A stretch of 64,000 nt of DNA. Origin: Acinetobacter sp. C32I. Its GTDB lineage: Bacteria; Pseudomonadota; Gammaproteobacteria; Pseudomonadales; Moraxellaceae. The notes beneath the pieces are model-generated. The model saw nothing but the letters and a program-made list of their open reading frames with translations, was not told the origin of the DNA and searched no databases. A program made the position numbers and the translations under genes. Every line of letters starts with the position of its first letter. Position 1 is the stretch's first letter. Location of the stretch: assembly GCF_023702715.1 (NCBI RefSeq), contig NZ_CP098480.1, forward strand, positions 1,240,001-1,304,000. The letters run 5' to 3'. This document shows, one piece after another, positions 16,968 through 25,919 of the stretch.

Positions 16968-16999
16968 AATGGCGATTTCAAGTAAAAGAAATCGCCATT
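16968..16999. terminator. hairpin terminator between ybiB and a convergent lipoprotein gene
   Basis: AATGGCGATTTC and GAAATCGCCATT make a perfect 12-bp stem with an 8-nt loop. A TTTT run follows it only on the minus strand, so it most clearly ends the leftward gene. Confidence 0.7.
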
Positions 17000-17025
17000 A
17001 ATTGAATAAAATATACAAGACTGTT

Positions 17026-17535
17026 TTATAAGTTTTTCGATTCAAGGATTGAATCTTTCGTAATCACAATAGAATCAGCAATAATTTTACTTTTTTTGAA
17101 AAGACCACCCACAACAAGCTGGCAAGAAAGATTATCTGTTAATAACGCCTCAATCTGCTTCTTCCTGAGACAGGTATTCATGGATTCATCTTCACACACT
17201 TTAAAAGTACCCGATGAAATATACATCCCATGTTCAACATGCTCTTCATCAATCGAAACAGATCCGATGACGACATAATCTTGTATTGGCTTACATTTAA
17301 AATGTGAATATTTATAGTTTTCCTTAAGATACGAATCGCTTAAGTTATTCTTCGTCATCATCTCAAAACTAAACAAGTCCCCACTGATCCCATCAAGTCG
17401 AGAATAGGTTATTTTTCCTAACTCGACATCTTGAACTGTTTTACTCTTTTCATTTGTAGGAGAACTACATCCTGCAAGAACAAAACTGAATAGTACGATT
17501 TGCTTAAGGATCAATTGACCAATCTCACGTTTCAC
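17026..17535 (-). CDS. predicted lipoprotein, unknown function
   Basis: This 169-residue protein starts with a hydrophobic segment and the lipobox LAGC, followed by SSPTNEKS typical of a lipoprotein linker. The mature part has four cysteines (in FKCKP, KVCEDE, NTCLRK and LSCQL) that could pair in the periplasm. The family is not recognised. It is the second of two leftward exported proteins and has low GC compared with neighbours. Confidence 0.7.
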   Translation of the reverse strand: MKREIGQLILKQIVLFSFVLAGCSSPTNEKSKTVQDVELGKITYSRLDGISGDLFSFEMMTKNNLSDSYLKENYKYSHFKCKPIQDYVVIGSVSIDEEHVEHGMYISSGTFKVCEDESMNTCLRKKQIEALLTDNLSCQLVVGGLFKKSKIIADSIVITKDSILESKNL

Positions 17536-17598
17536 TTTTTGCTTAACTCTAGAAACCCGTATATTTTAGCTACAGCACAATAGGCCATTTAAATGCAC

Positions 17599-18006
17599 TT
17601 AATCTTCAACATAATAAAAATCTGGCCAAAACAGATATTCCTGAGCTGAAGAATGAATATTTCTTAAGCTCAATTGATCGCCTATTTTGATTGTAATCTT
17701 GTTCGGATCATGGGGCCCCGAAAGATATACATCTCGTTGTTGACCTATAAGCGTCTTACAATATGTATGATGGGCTTTGATTGTTTGAGAGTTCCGCATT
17801 GTTTCTGCCTCCATCACCTGAATCCCAATCAACAACATGGGATAACCATCATTCTTTATACTTGTATATTGAGCTTGAGGTGAAGTGTATTGCTGACTTG
17901 CAATAACCCTCACATTGAGTAAACATTCAATGGGTTGTTTGGCCAATGCAGCACCACTAAACAATATAAGAGATAATAGTGTGTAAACAGGTTTTAAACG
18001 TTTCAT
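17599..18006 (-). CDS. small exported protein, unknown function
   Basis: This 135-residue protein has a signal peptide ending near AALA (about residue 22) and two cysteines (IECLL and HTYCKTL) that may form a disulfide. The rest looks like a small beta-rich domain. No family is recognised. It lies just downstream of the yeaC terminator on the same strand and is followed by the lipoprotein gene at 17026-17535 after about 63 bp, so the two may be cotranscribed. Confidence 0.7.
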   Translation of the reverse strand: MKRLKPVYTLLSLILFSGAALAKQPIECLLNVRVIASQQYTSPQAQYTSIKNDGYPMLLIGIQVMEAETMRNSQTIKAHHTYCKTLIGQQRDVYLSGPHDPNKITIKIGDQLSLRNIHSSAQEYLFWPDFYYVED

Positions 18007-18035
18007 AAGATTCTTTATTATATTTTGATAAACAT

Positions 18036-18062
18036 AAAAAAAGCCCAGTAATTACTGAGCTT
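18036..18062 (-). terminator. intrinsic terminator of nadK-yeaC
   Basis: On the minus strand AAGCTCAGT and ACTGGGCTT form a 9-bp stem (one U-G) around AATT, followed by seven U residues. Confidence 0.88.
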
Positions 18063-18068
18063 CTTAAA

Positions 18069-18341
18069 TTACACAAAACGAATTGGCTTGAATTCTGGCT
18101 CGTTATGGTGATGATCATCATCACATTCCTCACCGTCTTTTTTGGTGCCACGATCGATATAGCCACTGCGCTGTTCTTTTGGCAAATGTTCCATTTCCCA
18201 TGCATACACCGCTTGCATACAGATTTCACGCTGTTCTTTGGTTAATGCAATACCATTTGGCCATTTACCAATTTCAACAGCAGTACGAAGACGCTCAACA
18301 ATTTCAGGATTTAAAATAGCGAGCATTTGTTCAATATTCAT
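18069..18341 (-). CDS. YeaC family protein (DUF1315)
   Basis: This 90-residue cytoplasmic protein has the family core IEQMLAILNPEIVERLRTAVEIGKWPNG, helical throughout, and a His/Asp-rich tail (ECDDDHHHNEPE) that could bind metal. No biochemical function is established for DUF1315. Its start overlaps the stop of the NAD kinase gene by 4 bp, so it is translated from the same transcript, and the unit ends at the terminator just downstream. Confidence 0.85.
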   Translation of the reverse strand: MNIEQMLAILNPEIVERLRTAVEIGKWPNGIALTKEQREICMQAVYAWEMEHLPKEQRSGYIDRGTKKDGEECDDDHHHNEPEFKPIRFV

Positions 18342-19246
18342 GAGTCATCCTGTTGAAAAGATTCAAAATCTTGATTCCACCCCAATTTGGTACGACATGC
18401 CATATAGAAGTCATAACCGGGTGGATGTAATAAGCTTAGTTTAAACGGATGTTTGCGAATATGCACAGTGTCACCGACATTTAATGCAACACTATGTTGG
18501 CCATCTGCGCTGACCATCGGCAGAACACGGTTTTCACGAATGGTAATCTTTACCTCACTTTGCCCACCAACCACGATTGGTCGTGATGACAAAGTATGCG
18601 GATGCATCGGGACCAGTGCAATCGCATCCATACTCGGATGCAAAATTGGCCCGCCACCTGAAAGTGAATACGCGGTTGAACCTGTTGGCGTGGAAACAAT
18701 CAGGCCATCACTATGCTGACGATAGACATATTGCCCATCAATATTCAGCTCGAAATCGATCATATGAACCGATTTTCCCGAATGCAGTACCACATCATTC
18801 AATGCAATTGCATCATAAATCGTTTCACCATTGGTTCTGACTTCCATTTCCAACAAGAAACGGCGATCCAGCTGAAACTGACCTTGCAAGACTTGATCAA
18901 GCTTAAATATCGCTTCTGCTGGCTTGATATCGGTTAAGAAACCCAGTCGACCACGGTTAATGCCGATTACAGGGGTATTGTGTCGAACCAATGCACGTGC
19001 AGCATGTAGTAATGAACCATCCCCTCCGACAACCACGACTAGATCAACCACTTCACCCAGTAAATTTCTGCTAACGGTCTGCCCATGACTATAAGGCACC
19101 AGTTTGGCTGTTTCCTGATCAAAAACGGGGTTTAAGCCTAAAGTGATCAAATGATCATGAATTAAACATAACGTTTCTACTACAGAATATTTGTCTGGTC
19201 GTCCAATTAGACCAATATTTCGAAAGGATTTATGTGAAATTTGCAC
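18338..19246 (-). CDS. nadK: NAD kinase
   Basis: The enzyme phosphorylates NAD to NADP. The protein shows GGDGSLLHAARAL with the catalytic GGDG, the INRGRLGFLTDI segment, and the NAD-binding PTGSTAYSLSGGGP region. The GTG at 19246 gives 302 residues beginning QISHKSFRNIGLIGRP, the usual length for this group. The frame is open to 19297, and an ATG at 19282 is a longer alternative. GGAG lies 11 nt before the GTG. It is coupled to yeaC by a 4-bp overlap. Confidence 0.93.
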   Translation of the reverse strand: MQISHKSFRNIGLIGRPDKYSVVETLCLIHDHLITLGLNPVFDQETAKLVPYSHGQTVSRNLLGEVVDLVVVVGGDGSLLHAARALVRHNTPVIGINRGRLGFLTDIKPAEAIFKLDQVLQGQFQLDRRFLLEMEVRTNGETIYDAIALNDVVLHSGKSVHMIDFELNIDGQYVYRQHSDGLIVSTPTGSTAYSLSGGGPILHPSMDAIALVPMHPHTLSSRPIVVGGQSEVKITIRENRVLPMVSADGQHSVALNVGDTVHIRKHPFKLSLLHPPGYDFYMACRTKLGWNQDFESFQQDDS

Positions 19247-19480
19247 GAATAATTCAGCTCCGTCGCGATTACTGACTATCATATCATTAACAACCAATGT
19301 TGCGTTGATGATTGATTAAAAAGTATAAAAATGTCTATCCGTTGTTTTTTTATACGATTAATGTCAACACATCCTTAAACTTTTTATTACATGTAGCTAT
19401 TTATTCACAGTTTTATGATTGCAAAATGACAATAAGCTATCGCATCATTACCGACATTGTTTTGGTTTTAACGCAAATCT

Positions 19481-21889
19481 ATGAAGTTTGAACGTGGTAT
19501 TGGTTTTCTAGCACTCATTTTCTCAATGTTAGTGATAGGTGTCTTTGTTGCTTTTAGTATCTATCTGATCCGCTTGGATAATATTATTCGTGACAAGTTT
19601 GAAGGTCAGCGTTGGGACATCCCTGCCAAGGTGTTTGCTCGCCCATTAGAAATCTATTCTAATGCACCGGTTACCCAAGAGAATTTTACCCAAGAGTTAA
19701 AATTACTGGGTTATAAAAACACAGCGAATTACGACAAATCAGGTAGCTATGTGGTACAAGGCAACAAAATGTTTGTGCATACCCGTGGCTTTGATTACGG
19801 TGACAGTACCGAACCTGAACAAGTGCTTGAACTTGCTTTTGCTGATGGTCAAGTCAGCGAAATTCGTTCGACCAAACCATCGAATACAGGGATTGCACGT
19901 TTAGAACCTTTATTGATTGGCGGTATTTATCCGCAACATAATGAAGACCGTGTTCTGATTAAGCTGAATAAAGTACCCAAAACTCTGATTGAAGCGTTAA
20001 TTTCAACAGAAGACCGTAACTTCTACCACCATCATGGTATTTCAATTCGTGGTACGGCACGTGCTTTGGTCAGCAATGCCACAGGTGGCCGTCGCCAAGG
20101 TGGTTCGACCTTAACCCAACAGTTGGTTAAAAACTTCTATCTCTCTCCAGAGAAAACGTTAAAGCGTAAAGTCAATGAAGCGCTAATGTCGCTGTTGATC
20201 GAATTACATTACAGTAAAGATGAAATTCTGGAAGCCTATTTAAATGAAGTAAACTTGGGACAAAACGGAAGCTACTCGATCAATGGCTACGGTTTGGCAT
20301 CGCAATTTTACTTTGGCTTACCTTTACGTGAACTAAATATTTCACAACAAGCCTTTTTAGTTGGTCTGGTTCAAGGTCCTTCATTATACAACCCTTGGCG
20401 TAATCCAGAATCTGCAAAAAAACGTCGTGATGTTGTATTAAATAACATGATGGTGATGGGCTATTTAACCGAAGCTGAATACCAAGACGAAATTGCCCGC
20501 CCTTTAAATGTGGTGAGTAAACCAACCTTAGGTCCTGCAAAATTCCCAGATTTCCTTGATATTGTCCGTCGTCAACTGCGTACAGAATACCAAGAAAGCG
20601 ATATCACCAATCAAGGTTTAAGAATCTTTACCACACTTGATCCAATTGCACAGACCCAAGTCCAAAATGCCTTTAAGAGCACCGTGGATCGTTTAGCCAA
20701 AGCCAACCCTGCCCGATTGAAAAACTTGCAAGGTGCTGTTCTGGTTGCGCATCCAGAAAATGGTGAATTAGTCGCTGCCGTTGGTTCAACTCAAGACTTT
20801 ACTGGCTTTAATCGTGCACTAGATGCTAAACGTCAAGTAGGTTCATTACTCAAACCGATTATTTATTTAAATGCGATTGAATCTGGCCGCTACACTTGGG
20901 CAAGCCCTATTGAAGACAGTGCAGTCAATATTCCAATTGATGGCGACAAGAGTTGGACACCGAAGAACTATAGTGGCGGTGAACATGGTGTTGTACCAAT
21001 GCAGCAAGCCTTGGCCAACTCGTACAACCTTTCTACAGTTCGTTTAGCCAATGAATTTGGTTTATCTGCATTCAGCAATAAATTAAGACAATTTGGCGTC
21101 AGCTCAGACATTCCTGCCTACCCTTCGATTTATTTGGGTGCTGTGAATATGTCACCAATGGAAGTGTTGAGTATTTATGGCAATTTCGCGACAGGTGGCT
21201 TTAAATATCCACCACGCTCGATTCGTACCGTAGTCGATGCCAAAGGACACCTACTGGATCGTTATGGCTTAAATGTACAACAGACCATCGACCCTGCTGC
21301 TGCCTATATTCTAAACTATGGTTTACAGCAAGTGATGCGTTCTGGTACGGGTCGCTCAGCCTATAACAGTTTGCCTGAATCTCTCAATTTAGCGGGTAAA
21401 TCAGGAACTACCAATGACACCCGAGATTCATGGTTTGCGGGTTATTCGGGTAATCATGTGGCAGTGGTGTGGCTAGGACTGGATGACAATAAAGTCACGG
21501 GCTTAACTGGTTCATCAGGTGCATTACCTGTCTGGACCAATGTAATGCGTCAATTGCGCCAAGAACCTGTCAACCTACGTCAAACGGACAATGTTCAATG
21601 GCAATGGATTGATAGCGCCAGCGGTGATTTATCAGCGCAAGGTTGTGACGGTGCAATGTATATTCCATTACTGCGTCAAACCGTGCCACGTCGTGCAACC
21701 CTTTGTGGTCAATCTCACTATGAAGTCGAGCCGACTTATATTCCACAGTCCGAAGAAACACCTGCTGATGATCATAACGATGGTATCAGCAACTATATTC
21801 GTGAAAGTGAAAACCAGATGGATAATGACCTATCCAATCACACCCCAACGCGCGTGATCTCTAGCGGCAGCTATAGCGGTGAGAATTAA
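19481..21889 (+). CDS. mrcB: Penicillin-binding protein 1B (bifunctional class A PBP)
   Basis: This 802-residue inner-membrane protein has one N-terminal transmembrane helix (about 8-32) and a UB2H-like region. It continues with a GT51 glycosyltransferase domain (EDRNFYHHHGIS, RQGGSTLTQQLVKN) and a transpeptidase domain with SxxK (GSLLKP), SxN (SYN) and KTG-type (KSGTT) motifs. It polymerises and crosslinks peptidoglycan in the periplasm. The C-terminal tail is Ser/Asn-rich. It is followed after about 19 bp by a TPR lipoprotein that is probably its activator LpoP. Confidence 0.95.
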   Translation: MKFERGIGFLALIFSMLVIGVFVAFSIYLIRLDNIIRDKFEGQRWDIPAKVFARPLEIYSNAPVTQENFTQELKLLGYKNTANYDKSGSYVVQGNKMFVHTRGFDYGDSTEPEQVLELAFADGQVSEIRSTKPSNTGIARLEPLLIGGIYPQHNEDRVLIKLNKVPKTLIEALISTEDRNFYHHHGISIRGTARALVSNATGGRRQGGSTLTQQLVKNFYLSPEKTLKRKVNEALMSLLIELHYSKDEILEAYLNEVNLGQNGSYSINGYGLASQFYFGLPLRELNISQQAFLVGLVQGPSLYNPWRNPESAKKRRDVVLNNMMVMGYLTEAEYQDEIARPLNVVSKPTLGPAKFPDFLDIVRRQLRTEYQESDITNQGLRIFTTLDPIAQTQVQNAFKSTVDRLAKANPARLKNLQGAVLVAHPENGELVAAVGSTQDFTGFNRALDAKRQVGSLLKPIIYLNAIESGRYTWASPIEDSAVNIPIDGDKSWTPKNYSGGEHGVVPMQQALANSYNLSTVRLANEFGLSAFSNKLRQFGVSSDIPAYPSIYLGAVNMSPMEVLSIYGNFATGGFKYPPRSIRTVVDAKGHLLDRYGLNVQQTIDPAAAYILNYGLQQVMRSGTGRSAYNSLPESLNLAGKSGTTNDTRDSWFAGYSGNHVAVVWLGLDDNKVTGLTGSSGALPVWTNVMRQLRQEPVNLRQTDNVQWQWIDSASGDLSAQGCDGAMYIPLLRQTVPRRATLCGQSHYEVEPTYIPQSEETPADDHNDGISNYIRESENQMDNDLSNHTPTRVISSGSYSGEN

Positions 21890-21908
21890 GTTTAAAGGAT
21901 GATTGGAC

Positions 21909-22463
21909 ATGATGAAGAAAACTACGGTAATGATTGGTGTACTGCTACTCGCAGGCTGTACCACAGCACCCGAAAAAAGCACCAAGCCCACAAACAAGAT
22001 ACCAGCCAATAACACCCAGAAGAAGGTCACCCAACCTTCTTCTGGGGTAAAAATTACGCCTTATGAACAGAAAGAGATTAAACGTCAAAGTGTGCCCGTG
22101 GTTGTGCCACAGCAAAAAGTTCAGCAAAAGTTTAATGATGGCAGTCAACTGCCTGCATTTAAAACCTTAATGCAAAAAACGCAGGTCGCGTACAAGCAGC
22201 AGCAACTTGCTGAAGCTGAACGTTATGCTCTACAAGCACAACGCATTGCACCACAAGCTACAGAAACTTATTTGTATTTGGCCATGATTGCCGATCAGCG
22301 CAAAGAATATGCCAATGCGGAAGCACTGGCACGCCGTGGCTTAAGTTATGCGCAAAGCAATGCTATGAAGAAACAGCTCTGGTTGATCATCCTAAAAGCC
22401 AGTGAAGCCCGTGGCCATACCATCAAGGCCCAAGAAGCACGTAAAGCGATTCAAACGCTCTGA
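21909..22463 (+). CDS. lpoP: TPR lipoprotein, probable PBP1B activator LpoP
   Basis: About 184 residues start with a lipoprotein signal peptide (lipobox LAGC) and a Pro/Gln/Lys-rich linker to about residue 75. TPR-like helices follow (AYKQQQLAEAERYALQAQRI, then YLYLAMIADQRKEYANAEAL). LpoP, described in Pseudomonas and with Acinetobacter relatives, is a TPR lipoprotein encoded next to PBP1B that stimulates it. Architecture and position both match. The ATG at 21909 has AAAGGA 9 nt upstream, and a TTG at 21903 is less likely. The gene converges tightly on the Nudix gene, leaving 2 bp. Confidence 0.8.
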   Translation: MMKKTTVMIGVLLLAGCTTAPEKSTKPTNKIPANNTQKKVTQPSSGVKITPYEQKEIKRQSVPVVVPQQKVQQKFNDGSQLPAFKTLMQKTQVAYKQQQLAEAERYALQAQRIAPQATETYLYLAMIADQRKEYANAEALARRGLSYAQSNAMKKQLWLIILKASEARGHTIKAQEARKAIQTL

Positions 22464-22465
22464 TC

Positions 22466-23377
22466 TTAGTTTGTTAAACTAAATTGACGAATCCCTGCAA
22501 GCCCATAAGCATGATGCTTTTGGGCTTGTTCTAAATCTGCGGGAGCAACCCCACCTAAAGCAAATACAGGAATATCACTGTTCTGTGCCAGTGCTGCAAA
22601 ACCCTTCCAACCTAATCCCTGTGCTTCAGGATGCGTTACGGTCGTGTGAACAGGACTTAAAAATACCGCATCACAGCCAATTTGATGCGCATGCTGCAAC
22701 GACACCGCATCATGGCAAGCCGCAATAAAACGCTTGCCGACAATCAATCCAGCCTTATTTAAATCCATCAATTGTGATTGTCTCAGGTGAATCGTTTGAA
22801 TTTTTGCTTGTAGATCGCGACTCAAATGCTGCCACAGCGCATAATTGACAATCAGCCGTGAATATTGTGCCTCGGTTAAATGCTGCAATTGTGACTCAAT
22901 CTGAAGCTGATCCTCTAAAGATGTACGCCAATAGAACAAGGTATTCTGTTCCGATAACTGACTGAGTTGATCATTGATTTGAATCAAATGTGGCCAACTT
23001 AAACGCTGTAAAATTGCAACATTGGCTTTCGGGAAATTTAGGTTTACCAACTGATCACGGTGATACCAGACCCATGGCTGATGAATGAGGTCGAGTAATT
23101 CATCGGGTACATAGGCATGAAATAAATGCAGATTAACGATCAGGTCATCATACTCGTGACGAATTAGATCAAATGCATGCCAATCTTTTAGACCAATGCC
23201 AACTTCTTCATAAATTTCACGGCGACAAGCCTGCTCAGGGCTTTCCCCTCGTTCGACTTTTCCGCCAGGAAATTCATGTTTGTTACCCTGATGTTGGTTT
23301 GCTTGTCGCCAACCCACTAAAACTTTAGTTTTGTGTAATAAAATTGCGATCGCAACATCAACTGTAGCCTTTGTCAT
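22466..23377 (-). CDS. Nudix hydrolase fused to a thiamine-phosphate-synthase-like domain
   Basis: This 303-residue fusion has an N-terminal MutT-like Nudix domain with a full Nudix box at 39-61 (GKVERGE then RREIYEEVGI). The C-terminal half, from about residue 150, resembles TenI/ThiE TIM barrels (GKRFIAACHD, DAVFLSPVHTT, FALGGVAPADL). The Nudix part probably sanitises oxidised dGTP-like nucleotides. The barrel looks like the TMP-synthase-like partner found in many gammaproteobacterial MutT proteins and is unlikely to be the main ThiE. No thi genes are adjacent. Confidence 0.9.
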   Translation of the reverse strand: MTKATVDVAIAILLHKTKVLVGWRQANQHQGNKHEFPGGKVERGESPEQACRREIYEEVGIGLKDWHAFDLIRHEYDDLIVNLHLFHAYVPDELLDLIHQPWVWYHRDQLVNLNFPKANVAILQRLSWPHLIQINDQLSQLSEQNTLFYWRTSLEDQLQIESQLQHLTEAQYSRLIVNYALWQHLSRDLQAKIQTIHLRQSQLMDLNKAGLIVGKRFIAACHDAVSLQHAHQIGCDAVFLSPVHTTVTHPEAQGLGWKGFAALAQNSDIPVFALGGVAPADLEQAQKHHAYGLAGIRQFSLTN

Positions 23378-23488
23378 AACCGTTTAAAATCTCTCAGCTT
23401 TTCAGATTCATTCTAAGGAATTCCACGCGGCATTCCCATGTCAAAAAATAAAATTAATAGATGATTTTGTAAATTCTTAAAATTTCCG

Positions 23489-23522
23489 TTGACAGGTCTA
23501 TTCGATAATGATTATCATTTAA
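23489..23522 (+). promoter_or_regulatory. hemP promoter with overlapping Fur box
   Basis: TTGACA at 23489-23494 and TTATCA at 23512-23517 are 17 bp apart and read as -35 and -10 elements. A Fur box, GATAATGATTATCATTTAA (23504-23522, 15 of 19 matches), overlaps the spacer and -10, a classic arrangement for iron repression. Confidence 0.85.
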
Positions 23523-23554
23523 AACATTAAAAAACACACCACGGAGCATAACAA

Positions 23555-23725
23555 ATGAACGCACCATTCAGCCTATTTACTCGTAGTACCGATGCAGCTC
23601 AATCATTGCCAATGTTGCATTCAAACAACCTTTTTGCCTTAGGTCGCGAAATCCGCATCATGCATGCTGGTGAGGAATATCGCTTACGTTTAACCCGTAA
23701 TAATCGCCTGATTTTAACGAAGTAA
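23555..23725 (+). CDS. hemP: HemP family hemin-uptake protein
   Basis: This 56-residue frame starts at an ATG with CGGAG about 8 nt upstream. It ends in the HemP family core: GREIRIMHAGEEYRLRLTRN followed by a short LILTK tail. HemP proteins are small cytoplasmic proteins of haem-uptake loci, and in some beta-proteobacteria they are needed for haem receptor expression. The Fur-overlapped promoter supports iron control. No haem receptor or hmu genes follow, and a terminator ends the transcript at once, so this is a monocistronic, orphan hemP. Confidence 0.9.
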   Translation: MNAPFSLFTRSTDAAQSLPMLHSNNLFALGREIRIMHAGEEYRLRLTRNNRLILTK

Positions 23726-23763
23726 TATAATAATAATCGGACAATAACAAAAAACGTGGGAAT

Positions 23764-23793
23764 AGCAGTATGTCAGCGCATACTGCTTTTTTA
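23764..23793 (+). terminator. terminator of hemP
   Basis: AGCAGTATG and CATACTGCT form a 9-bp stem around TCAGCG, followed by a run of T residues. Confidence 0.88.
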
Positions 23794-23821
23794 ATGTGTT
23801 TGATCTCAACCGCAACCCAAT

Positions 23822-25156
23822 TTAATGTTTAAGCAGTATGCTGACCTTCAGACCACCATATTGGGACTGTTCAAACTGAATTTTACCTTGATGTAACTCG
23901 ACAATTTTGCTGCAAATCGATAAACCCAAACCAGAGCCTTGTGTTTTGCTTCCCAAAGCTCGATAAAAACGTTCACCCAAACGTGCCAAACTTTCAGCAT
24001 CCATCCCTTGTCCTTCATTTTCTACAATCAAAGCCAAATATTGCTGCTGTTGCTGTAAAGTGATATAGACTTGTCCATGTTCTGGCGTATACCGAATGGC
24101 ATTGTCCACAAGGTTTCGAACACAGGTAAAGATCAGCTGCTGATTGGCAAGAATCTGCCCCTGCAGATCTGCTGCAGCCTGCCAATGCAATTGAATATGC
24201 TTTTCCTTGGCAAATAAGTGAAGTGCCTGTATGGCCTCTTCAACACTCTCCTGCATCGAAAAATAAGTCTTGGGCAAATTATCCGTGTGCTCTGGGTCTA
24301 AACGTGCCAATAACAATAAATTCTCTAAAATTTGAATACCTCGACTCACATCCTGCTGCATTTGGATAAAGTCAGCTGCGCGTTCTGGATATTTGCGCTG
24401 CAATAACTGCAAACGCATCTGAATCGCAGACAAAGGAGAACGTAACTCATGCGAGGCATCCGCGGTAAAACGTTGTTCAGACTGTAGGGACTGGTCTAAG
24501 CGCTGTAATAAGCGGTTGAGCTGACTCAACATCGGTTGTAGTTCTTTTAACTCCACCTCACCCGCTTGAACAGGACTAAGATCATCCGCATTCTTGGCCG
24601 AGATTTGCTTTGATAATTGATGAATTACGTTAAATTGGCGCTTGATCAGAAAATGCAGCATGATCCACTGCATTAACCACACCAACATTAAGACCAGCGC
24701 ATATCCCATAAAGTTATGCAGCAAATCTTGAAAACGCTCCTCCAAAGGTTGCAATATCAATACTTGCATAAGCGAATTTTCATCTTCACCCGCATAACTT
24801 CGCCAGAGTTGACCCTTCTGCCAAATCAAACCGTAGTTGCCATGTGCGGCTTCAATCAAAGTGTAATACTGTTGATCGAGATGAAAGTCTTCTGACTGGG
24901 TCAGTACCTGCTGCTGATTGCTCAAACGATATTGAATATCAAACTGATCACTGAGCTCATCAATTTGCTGCCCAGAGGGGCTGGTTAAATCCGCGATAAG
25001 CAGCATATCTGAAATCTCATCCATGATTTCGTCTTGTACTTGCATGGTTTGGTACGCAGAAATAACCGCGAATAAAAGCAGTGCCACACATCCTGCAACG
25101 ACGGAGCTGATTAAAGAGGTTTTAACCAGTTTGCTTTGTAAAGACACCACTTTCAT
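23822..25156 (-). CDS. QseC/PmrB-like sensor histidine kinase
   Basis: This 444-residue membrane kinase has transmembrane segments near 15-36 and 150-172 that bracket a periplasmic sensor of about 115 residues. An HAMP-like linker leads to a HisKA domain with SHELRSPLSAI (H236), an N box (NLVDNAIRYTP) and a G box (GSGLGLSICSKI). It should phosphorylate the response regulator encoded 4 bp upstream. The neighbouring ygiW homologue makes a ygiW-qseBC-like locus and argues for QseC-type rather than the PmrB of Acinetobacter, which starts quite differently. The signal sensed is unknown. Confidence 0.88.
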   Translation of the reverse strand: MKVVSLQSKLVKTSLISSVVAGCVALLLFAVISAYQTMQVQDEIMDEISDMLLIADLTSPSGQQIDELSDQFDIQYRLSNQQQVLTQSEDFHLDQQYYTLIEAAHGNYGLIWQKGQLWRSYAGEDENSLMQVLILQPLEERFQDLLHNFMGYALVLMLVWLMQWIMLHFLIKRQFNVIHQLSKQISAKNADDLSPVQAGEVELKELQPMLSQLNRLLQRLDQSLQSEQRFTADASHELRSPLSAIQMRLQLLQRKYPERAADFIQMQQDVSRGIQILENLLLLARLDPEHTDNLPKTYFSMQESVEEAIQALHLFAKEKHIQLHWQAAADLQGQILANQQLIFTCVRNLVDNAIRYTPEHGQVYITLQQQQQYLALIVENEGQGMDAESLARLGERFYRALGSKTQGSGLGLSICSKIVELHQGKIQFEQSQYGGLKVSILLKH

Positions 25157-25160
25157 GCTG

Positions 25161-25820
25161 TTATTCCTGATGCATGCGATAGCCTAAACCACGAATGGTT
25201 TTGATATATTGCCCGCCAATTTTCTTCCGAATCTGATAAATAAACACTTCAATGGCATTGCTTTCAATTTCATCCCCCCATGCATATAAGGATTCTTCCA
25301 GTTGTTCCCGTGTCAAAATATGATCGGGCTTTTGCATGAGTTTATGCAAAATCTGAAATTCCTTCGCGGTCAGATTAATGGCCTGTCCTGCTTTGCTCAG
25401 TGTTTTGGCTTGCGGGTCTAGCTGTAAATCGGAAAAATTTAGATACTGCCCCGCTTGGGCTTGATGCTGGCGTAATTGTGAACGAACCCGTGCTGATAAT
25501 TCCTCTAAATTAAATGGCTTGACTAAATAATCATTAGCACCAAGGTCTAAACCTTCGACCCGATCATGAATATGATCTTTGGCCGTAATAAAAATAACCG
25601 GGGTTTTGCTGTCCTGACGGCGAATCGCTTTCAGAATGTCATCCCCAGTGGCCTGTGGTAAGCCTCGATCCAATAAGATGCAATCATATTGATGCTGTTC
25701 GACCGCCAAGATGGCATGATCACCACGTTCAACCCAATCAACGCTATAACCATCCATCTCTAACCAGTCTTTAATACTCTCTGCCTGAGAGGCATCATCT
25801 TCAGCCAATAAAATTCGCAT
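25161..25820 (-). CDS. QseB/PmrA-like response regulator (OmpR family)
   Basis: This 219-residue regulator has a receiver domain with the acidic pocket D8-D9, phospho-acceptor D51 (ILLDRGLP) and K101 (LVKPF). A winged-helix OmpR/PhoB DNA-binding domain follows (TREQLEESLYAWGDEIESNAIEVF, split over the recognition helix). It is four bases upstream of the kinase gene and surely cotranscribed with it. A terminator separates it from ygiW upstream, so qseBC may have its own promoter or depend on read-through. Confidence 0.92.
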   Translation of the reverse strand: MRILLAEDDASQAESIKDWLEMDGYSVDWVERGDHAILAVEQHQYDCILLDRGLPQATGDDILKAIRRQDSKTPVIFITAKDHIHDRVEGLDLGANDYLVKPFNLEELSARVRSQLRQHQAQAGQYLNFSDLQLDPQAKTLSKAGQAINLTAKEFQILHKLMQKPDHILTREQLEESLYAWGDEIESNAIEVFIYQIRKKIGGQYIKTIRGLGYRMHQE

Positions 25821-25872
25821 AAAATAATCCTCTCTCTTGATCTATAACATTTTCTGAGAATAAAGCATAAGC

Positions 25873-25898
25873 AAAAAACCACATGATTGTCATGTGGT
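25873..25898 (-). terminator. terminator/attenuator between ygiW and the response regulator
   Basis: On the minus strand ACCACATGA and TCATGTGGT form a 9-bp perfect stem with a 3-nt loop, followed by six U residues. It lies between two genes on the same strand. Confidence 0.8.
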
Positions 25899-25919
25899 CT
25901 TTGGGGATGATCCGATTGC

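Noticed and set aside
23822..25820. Identification of the two-component pair as PmrAB
   Set aside because: The kinase N-terminus does not resemble Acinetobacter PmrB as I know it, and the ygiW neighbour points to a QseBC-like system.
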